Notes under the pieces: model-generated | The model's input: only the letters and a program-made list of their open reading frames with translations | Database searches by the model: none | What the model was told of the DNA's origin: nothing | DNA from: Leptospiraceae bacterium | GTDB taxonomy: Bacteria; Spirochaetota; Leptospiria; Leptospirales; Leptonemataceae | Direction: 5' to 3' | NCBI GenBank assembly: GCA_026005135.1 | Contig: BPKM01000004.1 | Coordinates: 1-64,000 of the forward strand | Length of the DNA: 64,000 nt | Program-made: the position numbers and the translations under genes | Shown here: in pieces, positions 1 to 8,611 of the stretch | Position numbering within the stretch: position 1 is the first letter of the stretch | Layout of the letters: each line of letters starts with the position of its first letter

Positions 1-1
1 T

Positions 2-310
2 TATTTTTCTCCCTACCATGGGATTGTTTTAGTTCAAGCAGCAGGCCATTCCAGAGGAAGCCAGATTATCTATGTTCGATTAAAAGATAATTCAGAATTT
101 CTATTTATTGGTGATATAGCATGGAATGAAATAAATATAAAACAAATTAAAGGAAGACCTTTATTAGTAAGTTTGTTCTTTTTACACGAAGATACAAAAC
201 ATGTTGTTAATCAATTAAATGAATTAAATCGAATTTCTAAAGAATATCCAGAAATAAATATTATTATTTCCCATGATGTAAAAAGTAACGAAAAAATAAA
301 AAATCTATAA
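2..310 (+). CDS. Metallo-beta-lactamase-fold hydrolase, C-terminal part (cut by window edge)
   Basis: The reading frame is open from base 2 to a TAA at 308-310 and gives the last 102 residues of a protein whose start lies outside the window. It shows the late metal-site motifs of the metallo-beta-lactamase fold in order: GHSRGSQ near the beginning, a strand ending in GDIAW (the aspartate that bridges the two metals), and ISHD near the C-terminus, in the position of the last metal-binding His. Substrate cannot be told from this fragment. The gene converges with the outer-membrane-type gene on the minus strand, and the two stop codons overlap by a few bases. The family call is fairly safe; the exact function is open. 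Confidence 0.6.
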   Translation, partial: YFSPYHGIVLVQAAGHSRGSQIIYVRLKDNSEFLFIGDIAWNEINIKQIKGRPLLVSLFFLHEDTKHVVNQLNELNRISKEYPEINIIISHDVKSNEKIKNL

Positions 311-586
311 TAAATATAAACGATATTCAATACCCAATAATATATCCTGCATTGAATATCGAATTGTTTTTTCGTCTATAATGGGAAAAACAGGATTATA
401 TTTAGAATCAATATAGCGAAACTCAAAATTTTTTAGATCTTTTAAATTAAAGTTTTTAAATTGATATAAAATATTAAAACTTCTTATACCTGTAATAAAA
501 GCTATATTATTATAAAAATTCCATTTAAAATAAAAATTTTCTTCCATACCAGATATTTTTGCATCTCTATCTATAATACTTGTCAT
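305..586 (-). CDS. C-terminal piece of a split outer-membrane-type protein
   Basis: A 93-residue frame whose ATG overlaps the stop of the upstream piece by four bases (ATGA). It has no signal peptide. Its alternating aromatic and polar residues and its terminal strand ending IEYRLYLL look like the last strands of a beta-barrel. It reads as the natural continuation of the piece at 583-1485, so I think the two were one gene and a base was lost or gained near 590. Separate translation by stop-start coupling at ATGA is the alternative. No named family recognised. Confidence 0.45.
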   Translation of the reverse strand: MTSIIDRDAKISGMEENFYFKWNFYNNIAFITGIRSFNILYQFKNFNLKDLKNFEFRYIDSKYNPVFPIIDEKTIRYSMQDILLGIEYRLYLL

Positions 587-1485
587 GGCTTTCTGGTTGT
601 AGAACGAGCAAATAAAGAAATCGTATCTGAATAATAGATTAAATAGGCATTACCATAAATCTGTTTTAAGCTAATTGAATATTCAAACTTATTGTAAAAA
701 TAAACCATTCGAAAACCAATTAAATATCCTTTTTCTTCAATTTTTGTTTTATAATTATCATTATTGATAAATACAATATTATTTTCGTAATTTAAAGAAG
801 ATGCATCAAATGATGGTCTCCAGACAGTTAATGTTTTTTGATTAATATTAGCATTATAAAAATGATTTAAAGAAGAAGCTGTAAAATAAAACTTAATATG
901 CTTTGAATCTAAAGAAGTATTTAAATATCTATCGGAATATAAAAATGGATTAATTTCGAAATTAACTCTATATTGTAATTGTTTATAAGGTTTAAAATGT
1001 TGTTCTACTGGGAAAGCATAGAAATCGATTTCTCCTAATAGATGGTTAAATTTCGCATAAGCAGATTGATAAAAATAATAAGTAGAAGCTATATAAAAAA
1101 AATCTAATCCTATATTAAAATAATGATTTTCGTATAATAATCCGGATTGAAAGGTAAAAGAATTTTTTAATTTTTCTTCTGGTATAATTAAAAACATCTC
1201 TTGTGTCTTTTTATCTATAATAGATGCCTTAGATAAAATATGTATTAAATTCTTTAAATAATTACCTATAATGGGCTTTTGATAATTTGGACCAATTGAT
1301 ATCTGAAATAGAATATGATGAAACTTCTTAAATGGTTTAACATTTGAGACTTTTTTTTCTTTTTTAGAAATTTCTAATATTTGTTTTAATTCCTTCTCTT
1401 TTTTTAAGCGTTCTTCTTCTAATTTCTTTTTGAGTTCTAATTGTTTTCTTTTCTGTTCTTCTTGTTTTCGTATTAGTTCTAATTG
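583..1485 (-). CDS. Middle piece of a split outer-membrane-type protein (coiled linker plus barrel-like region)
   Basis: The frame is open from the end of the A10 tract (1486-1495) to the stop at 583. The first ATG in this frame is only at 1195-1197, so a start there would discard about 95 residues of clearly coding sequence. Those residues form a Lys/Glu/Gln-rich helical linker (repeats such as KQLEL and KKLEEERLKKEKE) followed by a section rich in Ile, Phe and Tyr. The rest has the amphipathic, Tyr/Phe-rich strands of an outer-membrane barrel. The linker continues the K/E-rich end of the 1479-1775 piece in a different frame, which shows that the A10 tract is where the frame breaks. Function unknown. 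Confidence 0.5.
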   Translation of the reverse strand, partial: QLELIRKQEEQKRKQLELKKKLEEERLKKEKELKQILEISKKEKKVSNVKPFKKFHHILFQISIGPNYQKPIIGNYLKNLIHILSKASIIDKKTQEMFLIIPEEKLKNSFTFQSGLLYENHYFNIGLDFFYIASTYYFYQSAYAKFNHLLGEIDFYAFPVEQHFKPYKQLQYRVNFEINPFLYSDRYLNTSLDSKHIKFYFTASSLNHFYNANINQKTLTVWRPSFDASSLNYENNIVFINNDNYKTKIEEKGYLIGFRMVYFYNKFEYSISLKQIYGNAYLIYYSDTISLFARSTTRKP

Positions 1486-1775
1486 TTTTTTTTTTCTTCT
1501 TCTAATTTTTTCTGTTCATCTTCTTTTTTATCTTTTTCTATTAATGGAGATTTACCAAAAATAATTTTCTTTATATCTTTTTTCTCTAAAATAAGTGTCC
1601 GTTTATTTTCTAATTCTATTTGTATCTTTGTTCGGGATTGTTTAATAATTTTACCCTGAATAATTTTTCCGTTATTAAGATAAACTGTATCGCTCCATAA
1701 AAATTCACACAAAAATAAAATAATAATCACAATAAGTAATCTTAATCTATACATATGTGTAAAATTAGACGACAT
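1479..1775 (-). CDS. N-terminal piece of a split exported protein (signal peptide plus NGKxIxGK domain)
   Basis: 98 residues. The first 30 contain a hydrophobic signal sequence (LLIVIIILFLCEF). Next comes a small beta domain with the pattern YLNNGKIIQGKIIKQS followed by IxIELENKRTL, which I associate with short exported spirochaete proteins that carry a barrel or coil further on. It ends in a Lys/Glu-rich coil and stops immediately after ten consecutive A (1486-1495 on this strand). One more A, or two fewer, would join it to the piece at 583-1485. It could be a broken gene, a phase-variable gene, or a homopolymer sequencing error. An internal Met at residue 8 is an alternative start. Confidence 0.5.
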   Translation of the reverse strand: MSSNFTHMYRLRLLIVIIILFLCEFLWSDTVYLNNGKIIQGKIIKQSRTKIQIELENKRTLILEKKDIKKIIFGKSPLIEKDKKEDEQKKLEEEKKNN

Positions 1776-1812
1776 TTTAACGTATTTTGTTTAGATATTT
1801 AATCATTTTTTT

Positions 1813-1990
1813 GGCTCTGTTGCATAAAAGTTAATTATTTGCTATTTATAAAAGTATTTATCAACATTCTTAGACAATTTTTCGTAATATGAAAAAATAC
1901 TGAATTTTTTAAACATATGTCAGTATTATTTGAAAAAAATTACGCTTTTATAAAAATTTTGCTTTAAAATGTAAGTTATGCAACAAAGCC
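1813..1990. mobile_element. MITE copy 1 (178 bp, IS5/IS903-like ends)
   Basis: A non-coding element with imperfect terminal inverted repeats: the left end starts GGCTCTGTTGCATAA and the reverse complement of the right end starts GGCTTTGTTGCATAA. It is flanked by an exact 9-base direct repeat, CATTTTTTT, at 1804-1812 and 1991-1999, as expected for a target-site duplication. The ends and the 9-base duplication resemble those of IS903-group elements of the IS5 family. No transposase is encoded, so it would depend on an enzyme elsewhere. The right-hand duplication ends on the first base of the K+ channel stop codon, so the element sits exactly behind that gene. A diverged second copy lies at 6250-6428. 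Confidence 0.85.
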
Positions 1991-1998
1991 CATTTTTT

Positions 1999-3084
1999 TT
2001 AATAAAGAGAAATTTCTTTTAACTTTTCTTCTACAATAAATTTAGTATCTTTTTTTGCCATTTCTTTAATTTTATGATGTTGTTCTGGATTTCCAATAAA
2101 GATCAAGACACTACCCGGATTAATTCTTACATCTGGTCCGGGATTATAAATACATTCGCCACTACCTAATGCAGGATAATAAGCAAATATATAAACACCA
2201 ACATATTTTTGTATATTGGATTCTTTAAATAATTTTCCTGCTAAATAACTTCCTTCCTCTACATAAATTTCATCTACGCGAAATTTTCCAGTAGTATCTC
2301 GAAGCATTCTATCTAAAAAAGAAACAGCATAAGGTCTAAGCAAAATAGAAGCGATCCTCATACCTCCTATATAATTAGGACTAATAACATAATTTGCACC
2401 AGCACGAATTAATTTTGATTCAATGGATAAATCAATTGCTCTTGATACAATTTTTAGGTTTGGATTTAGAAATCGAGCAGTTATTACTAAAAAAAGATTA
2501 TCTTTATCATTAGATAATGTTGCTACCAATCCTTTTGCAGTTTCAATTTTTGCTTCTTTAAGGGTTTCTTCTTCTGTTGCATCTTTTTGCAAAACGATAA
2601 CATCGGGATATTCTTTTTTTAAATTTTCTATTATCTTCTGTTCTTTTTCTATAATAACACATGATTCTCCACTCAATTTTAATTCTTTTACAACCTGCGA
2701 ACCAGTATCTCCAGCCCCACAGATAATATAATGATTTTTCATTTTATTTAACCTCCTGATTTTAGAATGTTCTGATAATAAATTTTTTAAATCACCTTCT
2801 ACAATAAATGCTGTCACAGAAGAAACTGCATATAAAACGGTTCCCATACCAGTTAAAATTAATACAATGGTATAAATTTCTCCTATTTCCGAACGTTCTA
2901 CCCCCAATACATCTCCATATCCTACAGTAGAAAGTGTAATAGCAGTCATAAAAAAAATACGAATCCAGTTTTCTTCTGGATAAAGAATTTTATATCCTAA
3001 GGAACCAAAAAAAAACGTAAAAAATAATAAAATTATGGGTAATCGTATACGATCCCATAATAATTGTATATAAGGTGACTTCAT
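1999..3084 (-). CDS. Two-TM potassium channel with RCK (TrkA-N/TrkA-C) domain
   Basis: 361 residues. Residues about 15-35 form TM1, then a pore helix and the K+ selectivity filter TVGYGD near residue 55, then TM2 at about 70-92. The cytoplasmic part begins with a TrkA-N Rossmann fold (YIICGAGDTGSQVV near residue 118) and ends with a TrkA-C domain (about 265-350). This is the architecture of MthK/Kch-type ligand-gated K+ channels, in which RCK domains form a gating ring that senses Ca2+ or nucleotides. The gene stands alone. Its stop codon abuts MITE copy 1. The ligand cannot be deduced from sequence. Confidence 0.9.
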   Translation of the reverse strand: MKSPYIQLLWDRIRLPIILLFFTFFFGSLGYKILYPEENWIRIFFMTAITLSTVGYGDVLGVERSEIGEIYTIVLILTGMGTVLYAVSSVTAFIVEGDLKNLLSEHSKIRRLNKMKNHYIICGAGDTGSQVVKELKLSGESCVIIEKEQKIIENLKKEYPDVIVLQKDATEEETLKEAKIETAKGLVATLSNDKDNLFLVITARFLNPNLKIVSRAIDLSIESKLIRAGANYVISPNYIGGMRIASILLRPYAVSFLDRMLRDTTGKFRVDEIYVEEGSYLAGKLFKESNIQKYVGVYIFAYYPALGSGECIYNPGPDVRINPGSVLIFIGNPEQHHKIKEMAKKDTKFIVEEKLKEISLY

Positions 3085-3233
3085 ATTTTTTAATTTAATT
3101 TTCGTCTTTTATTTAGATAAATTTGATATATTTAAATAATATTATATATTCTTAATTTATGTTTTCTTTTTACTTAATATTCTCGTAAAATAAAATACTT
3201 GCCTAAGTTATTAAAAAATAAATTTTAGAATAT

Positions 3234-3683
3234 ATGTTAAAAGAACGCTTAATAGAATTAGGAATTACACTTCCAGAAGCACCAAAGCCAGTAGCTTCTT
3301 ATATTCCAGCAAAAATTCATAACAATTTACTTTATATAAGTGGTCAATTGCCATTAAAAGAGGGAATTCTTTTATCTACGGGTCCCCTACATCAAGAAAA
3401 GGATGTAGAAAAAGGTAAATTAGCAATGGAACAATGTTTTATTAATTCCTTAGCGGCTGCTTCTTCTGTTATAGATTTAGAACAAATAAAAGGTGTTTTA
3501 AAACTAACAGCTTTTGTTGCTTCTGCACCAGAATTTATATGGCAACATCTTGTAGCAAACGGTGCATCAGAACTTGCATCACGTATTTTTAATGAATCTG
3601 GAAAACATGTTCGCTCAGCAATCGGTGTACCTTCTCTACCATTAAATGCATCTGTCGAATTAGAAGTGATTTATATTTTATAA
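3234..3683 (+). CDS. RidA (YjgF/YER057c/UK114) family protein
   Basis: 149 residues, full length for the family. RidA proteins hydrolyse reactive enamine/imine intermediates released by PLP enzymes such as threonine dehydratase. Family marks visible are YISGQLP near residue 35, the conserved Arg in HVRSAIGV near residue 125 and the C-terminal VELEVIYIL strand. The N-terminus (LKERLIELGITLPEAPKPVASY) is of the longer subgroup rather than that of E. coli RidA, so the substrate may differ. A membrane protein gene starts three bases after its stop codon, suggesting co-transcription. Confident family call; individual role not shown. Confidence 0.88.
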   Translation: MLKERLIELGITLPEAPKPVASYIPAKIHNNLLYISGQLPLKEGILLSTGPLHQEKDVEKGKLAMEQCFINSLAAASSVIDLEQIKGVLKLTAFVASAPEFIWQHLVANGASELASRIFNESGKHVRSAIGVPSLPLNASVELEVIYIL

Positions 3684-3685
3684 AA

Positions 3686-4219
3686 ATGGATTTCTTTATT
3701 TTCTACAAAAAATGGTTTTTGATTCTTTTTGAGGGATGGAAAACATTTTTATTATTTTTAGTTCATTCCTGCTTCTGGATTATACGAAGGGTTCATTATA
3801 GTTTCTGGATTTTAATTTTTTCTTCTTTTCTTTTGATTCTTTTTGTTCTATTGCCATGGTTTTCCTATACAATAGAATTAAATGAAATCGAAACGATTTT
3901 TTTAAGAACAAAAAAATGGTATATATTCGTTATACCTGCTTTTTCATCTATTTTATTTTTACTTATTTATCATAAAATAATTTACAAAATTCAAGTAATA
4001 ATCAATTTTATTATTATTACATTATATTTATATGGCTTTTATAATAATGAATATCATATATTAGTAAAAGGGAAGTATCAAATTTTGTATAATTTTTATT
4101 TCTATTTTATTGTTTTAATATTTCATACATTTGCTATTGATGCTTTAAAAAGAAAAAATAATTTTATTTTTAACCAAATACAATTATTATGGAAAACGAA
4201 GATAAAAAACAATCTTTAA
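3686..4219 (+). CDS. Hypothetical membrane protein, about five TM segments
   Basis: 177 residues with predicted membrane segments at roughly 10-35, 40-62, 75-95, 100-118 and 130-150. It is very rich in Phe, Ile, Leu and Tyr, with short polar loops. No signal peptide cleavage site, enzyme motif or named domain was recognised. It begins three bases after the RidA gene and its 3' end overlaps the next gene by 31 bases, so the genes from 3234 to 6173 look like one transcription unit. Function unknown. Confidence 0.6.
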   Translation: MDFFIFYKKWFLILFEGWKTFLLFLVHSCFWIIRRVHYSFWILIFSSFLLILFVLLPWFSYTIELNEIETIFLRTKKWYIFVIPAFSSILFLLIYHKIIYKIQVIINFIIITLYLYGFYNNEYHILVKGKYQILYNFYFYFIVLIFHTFAIDALKRKNNFIFNQIQLLWKTKIKNNL

Positions 4220-5631
4220 GCATTATATTACCAGACAAAGCAAGAGAATATTTTATACATTCCTTAAGTTCAGATATAGATTTTATAAAAAATCAAAAAT
4301 TGCTATCACAAATCTACGAAGCTTTACTTAATCTATATGAAATAAAAAAATCAGATTCTTATTTTCCTGATGAGAATGAATTATATAATGAATTAGAATT
4401 TAGAAAAAAAGCTATTGGTGATAAAATCCCTTTACCAGAAAAAAGTGAAATTATTAAAAATACTTTTATTTTAGCATGTCACAAACCGTTATTTCTATCT
4501 ATTTTAAGAGAACTTTCCTATAATGAAAAAAATAAAAACTTTTATTTTATAACTAAGTTTGCCTTACCATATAAAAATGATTTTTCCTTTTTACAGAAAG
4601 GTCTTTCCCAGGTTTTACATAATTCACAAGTAGTTTTTCGTAATCACTTTTCAGAAATTAATCCTACCAATCGTTTAAAAGAAAAGATTATCAAATTTCA
4701 ATCCATTGATGAGTTACAAAACATTTTAGAAACAGGTCAACTTTATGTAATATTAAAACAGATTTATTTTTATAAGTATAATTTTTTAAATGTAAATGAG
4801 AATGATTTATATCGCATTAATTTAATAAATCAAAGAATTAAAGAATTAATATTAAAACCACTAACCAATCAACTTGTAAAAGAAAAATTAATTGTTTCTA
4901 TTAAAAGAAATTTAAATATAATATTACCAGATATTTTACTTATTAATAACTTTTATTATATTGAAATTCGCTTTAATTTATTATTAGATTTAATACATAA
5001 TGATAAAATAAAAAACTTTCTCTACGAAAAAATGACAACAGAAGAAAAAATAAAAATAGAATCCCAGAATAGAGTAGAACAGGCATTATCCTTAGCACAA
5101 TATATCATAAATAATAAAAATCTTTCAGAAAGTTTATTACTCTTAGGCAGTGAAATTTTAAGTCTTTATCAATATATAGAAAATAGTAAAAAACAACAAA
5201 AACTGGAACAACAAAAGCAAGAATTAAAACAATTAATTGATAAGCTTTCTAAATCTAATGGTATTTTACGGATCAAAAATAAAGATAAAATTTATGCTTC
5301 TAAAGAAATTATTGAATATATACTACAAGGCAAAATCCCACAAATTCTTTTTGCAACAATACCAGTATATAATTCAAATTATCCTTCTATAGAATATTAT
5401 GATGAAATTTATATTTTATTAAAAGATAAAAAGCAAATCGCTCTTGCTATTGAACAAGCAAAAGATCTCTTTTATAAAGTAATGGATATTCATTTTATTC
5501 GTATTCTGGAGCAAATGCTTCAATATCATGATAAAACAGAAGAAGAATTAAATCAATTATTACCTTCTTATCTAAAAGAAGATTTTTATGATTTAGTCTC
5601 TCGCTCCTATATACAGATTTACCTATATTGA
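4189..5631 (+). CDS. Hypothetical cytoplasmic protein (480 aa)
   Basis: A long, largely helical protein rich in Lys, Ile, Leu and Asn with no signal peptide and no membrane segment. A short coiled-coil stretch is visible near residues 335-360 (KKQQKLEQQKQELKQLIDKL). I do not recognise any domain or catalytic motif. The start overlaps the preceding membrane-protein gene by 31 bases and the stop overlaps the following TTG start, which indicates translational coupling and a shared job with its neighbours. A later start would be possible, but the coding character runs from the first Met. Confidence 0.6.
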   Translation: MENEDKKQSLSIILPDKAREYFIHSLSSDIDFIKNQKLLSQIYEALLNLYEIKKSDSYFPDENELYNELEFRKKAIGDKIPLPEKSEIIKNTFILACHKPLFLSILRELSYNEKNKNFYFITKFALPYKNDFSFLQKGLSQVLHNSQVVFRNHFSEINPTNRLKEKIIKFQSIDELQNILETGQLYVILKQIYFYKYNFLNVNENDLYRINLINQRIKELILKPLTNQLVKEKLIVSIKRNLNIILPDILLINNFYYIEIRFNLLLDLIHNDKIKNFLYEKMTTEEKIKIESQNRVEQALSLAQYIINNKNLSESLLLLGSEILSLYQYIENSKKQQKLEQQKQELKQLIDKLSKSNGILRIKNKDKIYASKEIIEYILQGKIPQILFATIPVYNSNYPSIEYYDEIYILLKDKKQIALAIEQAKDLFYKVMDIHFIRILEQMLQYHDKTEEELNQLLPSYLKEDFYDLVSRSYIQIYLY

Positions 5632-6173
5632 AAAGAATCTTATATAAAATATTAAATGAACGAATTGATAAAAAAACATTAAGGGAATTATGGAAACATT
5701 ATTACGATAAAAATAAACTTAATATAAAACAAGGAATTGAACGTTCAAATCAAAAAATAAAAAAATCAAATATCCATTCAGATCAAAATATAGAAATTAA
5801 ATCTGATAATTTATTTCATCAATTATTAGAAAAAATTGAATGGTATTTAGAAAGAGATACAATTCCAACAGAAAAGATTTTATACCATGATTTTATAGAA
5901 AATAAAAAAGAATTAGATAATTTATTTAAAATGATTCATGTTGGTTTAAAATCTGTACAGGATATTATTCCTGTCATTACAAAAAATGATATTTATGTAT
6001 TAAGTAAACCATATCTAATAAAACATAAAGAAGAATTGCTTAATAAATATAAAAATAAATTACAGGAATTAGAGGGAATCAAAATTAAAGAGGGGAAAGT
6101 AATTTCATTAAAAATAGAAAAAGATAAAATAGATTTATATAAAAATATAATAAATATATTAAATCAATTATAA
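5628..6173 (+). CDS. Hypothetical Lys-rich protein (181 aa, TTG start)
   Basis: The TTG start overlaps the stop of the 480-residue gene (TTGA), so translation is probably coupled. The protein is highly basic and helical, rich in Lys, Ile, Asn and Glu, with coil-like C-terminal heptads (about 130-175). No domain recognised. Its TAA at 6171-6173 lies three bases past the original stop of the decayed histidine phosphatase gene on the other strand (6168-6170), so the two genes once converged with overlapping ends. Confidence 0.55.
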   Translation: MKRILYKILNERIDKKTLRELWKHYYDKNKLNIKQGIERSNQKIKKSNIHSDQNIEIKSDNLFHQLLEKIEWYLERDTIPTEKILYHDFIENKKELDNLFKMIHVGLKSVQDIIPVITKNDIYVLSKPYLIKHKEELLNKYKNKLQELEGIKIKEGKVISLKIEKDKIDLYKNIINILNQL

Positions 6174-7017
6174 ATGAGATATAGAATTCCAATATATAAC
6201 TTTAAAAAATTTTTTTTCTAAATGATATCTTTCTTCTATAAGAGATAGGGGCTCTGCTGAATAAAAGTTAATTAATTGCTATTTATAAAAATATTTATTA
6301 AAATTTTTATATAATTATTCATGATATTAAAAAAGTATTGAATTTTTAAACATATGTTAGTATTATTTGAAAAAAATTTCGCTTTTATAAAAAATTTTGC
6401 TTTAAAATGGGAATTATGCAACAAAGCCTGAGAGATATCCTCATATTATAAAATACAACTTTTATTGAAAATTCAACTGGTAAATCCAGAATTACCGATG
6501 CCAAAGTTCTCAATAAATTTCCATAAGATACGATTAATACATTCTTTTTTTCGAGATAAGTTTTTTAGATAATATAAGAATCTTTTCTTTAAAAAATCTT
6601 TCTGCTCTTTTTCTTACATCTAAAATACCTTCTCCATCTGGATAAGAAACATCTACTCTTGTTCTAATTTTATGTAATAATTGGTTCTTCTTTTTCTATA
6701 TCTTTTACAAATCTTCATTATCACCTTCCACAGTGAATTTCTTTTAAATTATCATCTATAAAAAAATCAAAATTCTTATTATAATGTTTAAAATGATTCT
6801 TAATAATTTCTAAGGATTGTATAGCACGTTTTTGAGGAGATACATAGCAATAATCAAAATCAATTTTATTTTCTAATAAGAATTGAGCAGTTTTTTTACA
6901 TTGTTCTATACCAGTAGGATTTAAATCAGTTTCTATTCTTCCTTGTATTCTTCCTTCTTTATTAAAATCTGTTTCGCCATGACGAATTAAATAAATACTC
7001 AACATAATTAAAATCAC
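6168..7017 (-). pseudogene. Histidine phosphatase (phosphoglycerate mutase-like) pseudogene, interrupted by a MITE
   Basis: The first part (7005 or 7017 down to 6721) is intact: YLIRHGETDFNKEGRIQGR is the phosphohistidine site of the superfamily, followed by TDLNPTGIEQC and SPQKRAIQS. It then stops at CHGR. Further family sequence follows in other frames: YPDGEGILDVRKRAERF, then VLIVSYGNLLRTLA, in which the second catalytic His has become Tyr, then DLPVEFSI. MITE copy 2 interrupts this. Removing 6248-6430 plus one AGAGATA repeat joins the frame to a tail ending YWNSISHL and a stop at 6168, the usual end of these enzymes. At least two frameshifts and the insertion make it non-functional. It lies 3' of the lpd gene. 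Confidence 0.82.
6250..6428. mobile_element. MITE copy 2 (179 bp), inside a pseudogene
   Basis: Same element as 1813-1990, clearly diverged but colinear. The left end is GGCTCTGCTGAATAA and the right end, reverse complemented, is GGCTTTGTTGCATAA. The direct repeat AGAGATA is found at 6241-6247 and 6431-6437, two bases away from the element ends on each side, so the original duplication was seven to nine bases. The element interrupts the 3' part of a histidine phosphatase pseudogene. No coding capacity. Confidence 0.8.
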
Positions 7018-7046
7018 AAATTTTATAATAGATTTAAAATCTCAAA

Positions 7047-8495
7047 TTAAATATTTATCGATTCATCAATACTATTAGCAAAAGCTTCCATAATTGCTTC
7101 GGAAATGGTTGGATGTGGATGTACAATTTTTGCTATATCTTCTGCCAGTAATTCAGAATAAGTTGCTACAAGTCCTTCACTTATAATTTCAGTAGCATTT
7201 TTTCCAATAATATGGATTCCTAATATATTATGATATTTTTTCCCGATAATAACTTTTACGAGACCTTCTGCTTCTCCACCAGCATGTGCCCTTCCTAAAG
7301 CCATATAGGGAAATCTACCTACTTTATACTCCCATCCTAATTCTTTAACTTTTTTTTCTGTTAAACCAATTGATGCAATTTCTGGATTACAATACGTACA
7401 AAAAGGAATCCAATTATAATCAATGGGTTTATAATCTATTTTTAGGTTTGTTTGAACTTTTTGTTCTTTTTGTAAAGAAATATAGATATGTTCTGCTGCA
7501 CGTATTCCTTCATGACTTGCTACATGTGCTAAGGCTGGTGTATTAATACAATCACCAATGGCATATATATCTGGATTTGTTGTTTGATAATCTCTATTTA
7601 CCTTAATTTTATCTTTAACTAATTCTACAAAAACCTGATTTAAATTTAACTTTTCTGTATTTGCAATAATTCCAACAGAAAGTAATACCTTATCAAAAGT
7701 ATCTTTTTGTAAATGATTTTTACTATCTATAATTTCTACTTCTATTTTATCTTTATCAATTTTTAAATTCTGAACTTTTGCATTTGTATAAACATTTATA
7801 CCTCGCTTTTTAAAATTTTGTTCTAAGATTTTAGCAATTTCTTCATCTTCATTTGGTAATAGTTGAGGCATTAATTCCACAATACTAACAGATGTACCTA
7901 TACTATGATAAAAATCAGCAAATTCAACTCCAATTGCACCTGCTCCAATAATTAATAATTTTTCTGGTTGTTTTTCTAAAGTCATTGCTTTTTTATAATC
8001 TATTATAAATTCATTATCAATTTTTATATCTGGTAAACTTTTTGGACGTGCCCCTGTTGCTATAATAGTTTTATAAGTTTTTAATTCTGTAATCTTTTCG
8101 GATAAGGTTTGATCTTTATAAATAATAATTGTTCTTGTATCTTTAAAAATACCAAATCCCTTAAAAACATCAATATGATTTTTTTTCATTAGATAATCTA
8201 CTCCCTTAGACATTCTTTCTGCGACCTTTCTGGAGCGTTGAATAATAGAATCAAATCGAATATTAAAAGATGAAATTTCTATACCAAAATCCTTAGCTTT
8301 TTTTACTTTTTGGTAAAAATGTGCACTTTCTAATAATGCTTTTGTGGGAATACAACCCCAATTTAAGCAAATACCACCCAATTCTGATTTTTCAATGATC
8401 GCTGTTTTTAAACCTAATTGGGCAGAACGAATTGCTGCTACATAACCACCTGGACCTGAACCTATTACTATTACATCATAATTTTTATTTTCCAT
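7047..8495 (-). CDS. lpd: Dihydrolipoyl dehydrogenase
   Basis: 482 residues, normal length. This FAD enzyme (E3) re-oxidises dihydrolipoamide in 2-oxoacid dehydrogenase complexes and the glycine cleavage system. Seen in order: FAD-binding VIGSGPGGYVAAIRSA at residue 10, the redox disulfide GGICLNWGCIPTKALL near residue 42, NAD-binding LIIGAGAIGVEFADF near residue 185, a second FAD contact YAIGDC near 315, and the catalytic His-Glu region HPHPTISEAIMEA near the C-terminus. No E1 or E2 gene is next to it, so its complex partners must be elsewhere. The decayed histidine phosphatase gene follows on the same strand. Confidence 0.95.
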   Translation of the reverse strand: MENKNYDVIVIGSGPGGYVAAIRSAQLGLKTAIIEKSELGGICLNWGCIPTKALLESAHFYQKVKKAKDFGIEISSFNIRFDSIIQRSRKVAERMSKGVDYLMKKNHIDVFKGFGIFKDTRTIIIYKDQTLSEKITELKTYKTIIATGARPKSLPDIKIDNEFIIDYKKAMTLEKQPEKLLIIGAGAIGVEFADFYHSIGTSVSIVELMPQLLPNEDEEIAKILEQNFKKRGINVYTNAKVQNLKIDKDKIEVEIIDSKNHLQKDTFDKVLLSVGIIANTEKLNLNQVFVELVKDKIKVNRDYQTTNPDIYAIGDCINTPALAHVASHEGIRAAEHIYISLQKEQKVQTNLKIDYKPIDYNWIPFCTYCNPEIASIGLTEKKVKELGWEYKVGRFPYMALGRAHAGGEAEGLVKVIIGKKYHNILGIHIIGKNATEIISEGLVATYSELLAEDIAKIVHPHPTISEAIMEAFANSIDESINI

Positions 8496-8611
8496 AGGAT
8501 TATTTTTTATAGATTGATTACTTTACATTTAAATTAAGATTGATTTTTAGTCAAAAGATTTTAATTCTTAAAATATAAAAAAATTTTAATAAAAATGAAT
8601 GTGATTTATTT

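Noticed and set aside
1813-1990. IS6-family origin of the MITE, because of the GGCTCTGTTGCA-like end
   Set aside because: IS6 elements make 8-base duplications; the 9-base duplication and the GGCTTTGTTGCATAA end fit the IS903 group better.
2423-2731. A plus-strand open frame inside the K+ channel gene
   Set aside because: It is the antisense of a well-supported RCK domain and has no ribosome site.
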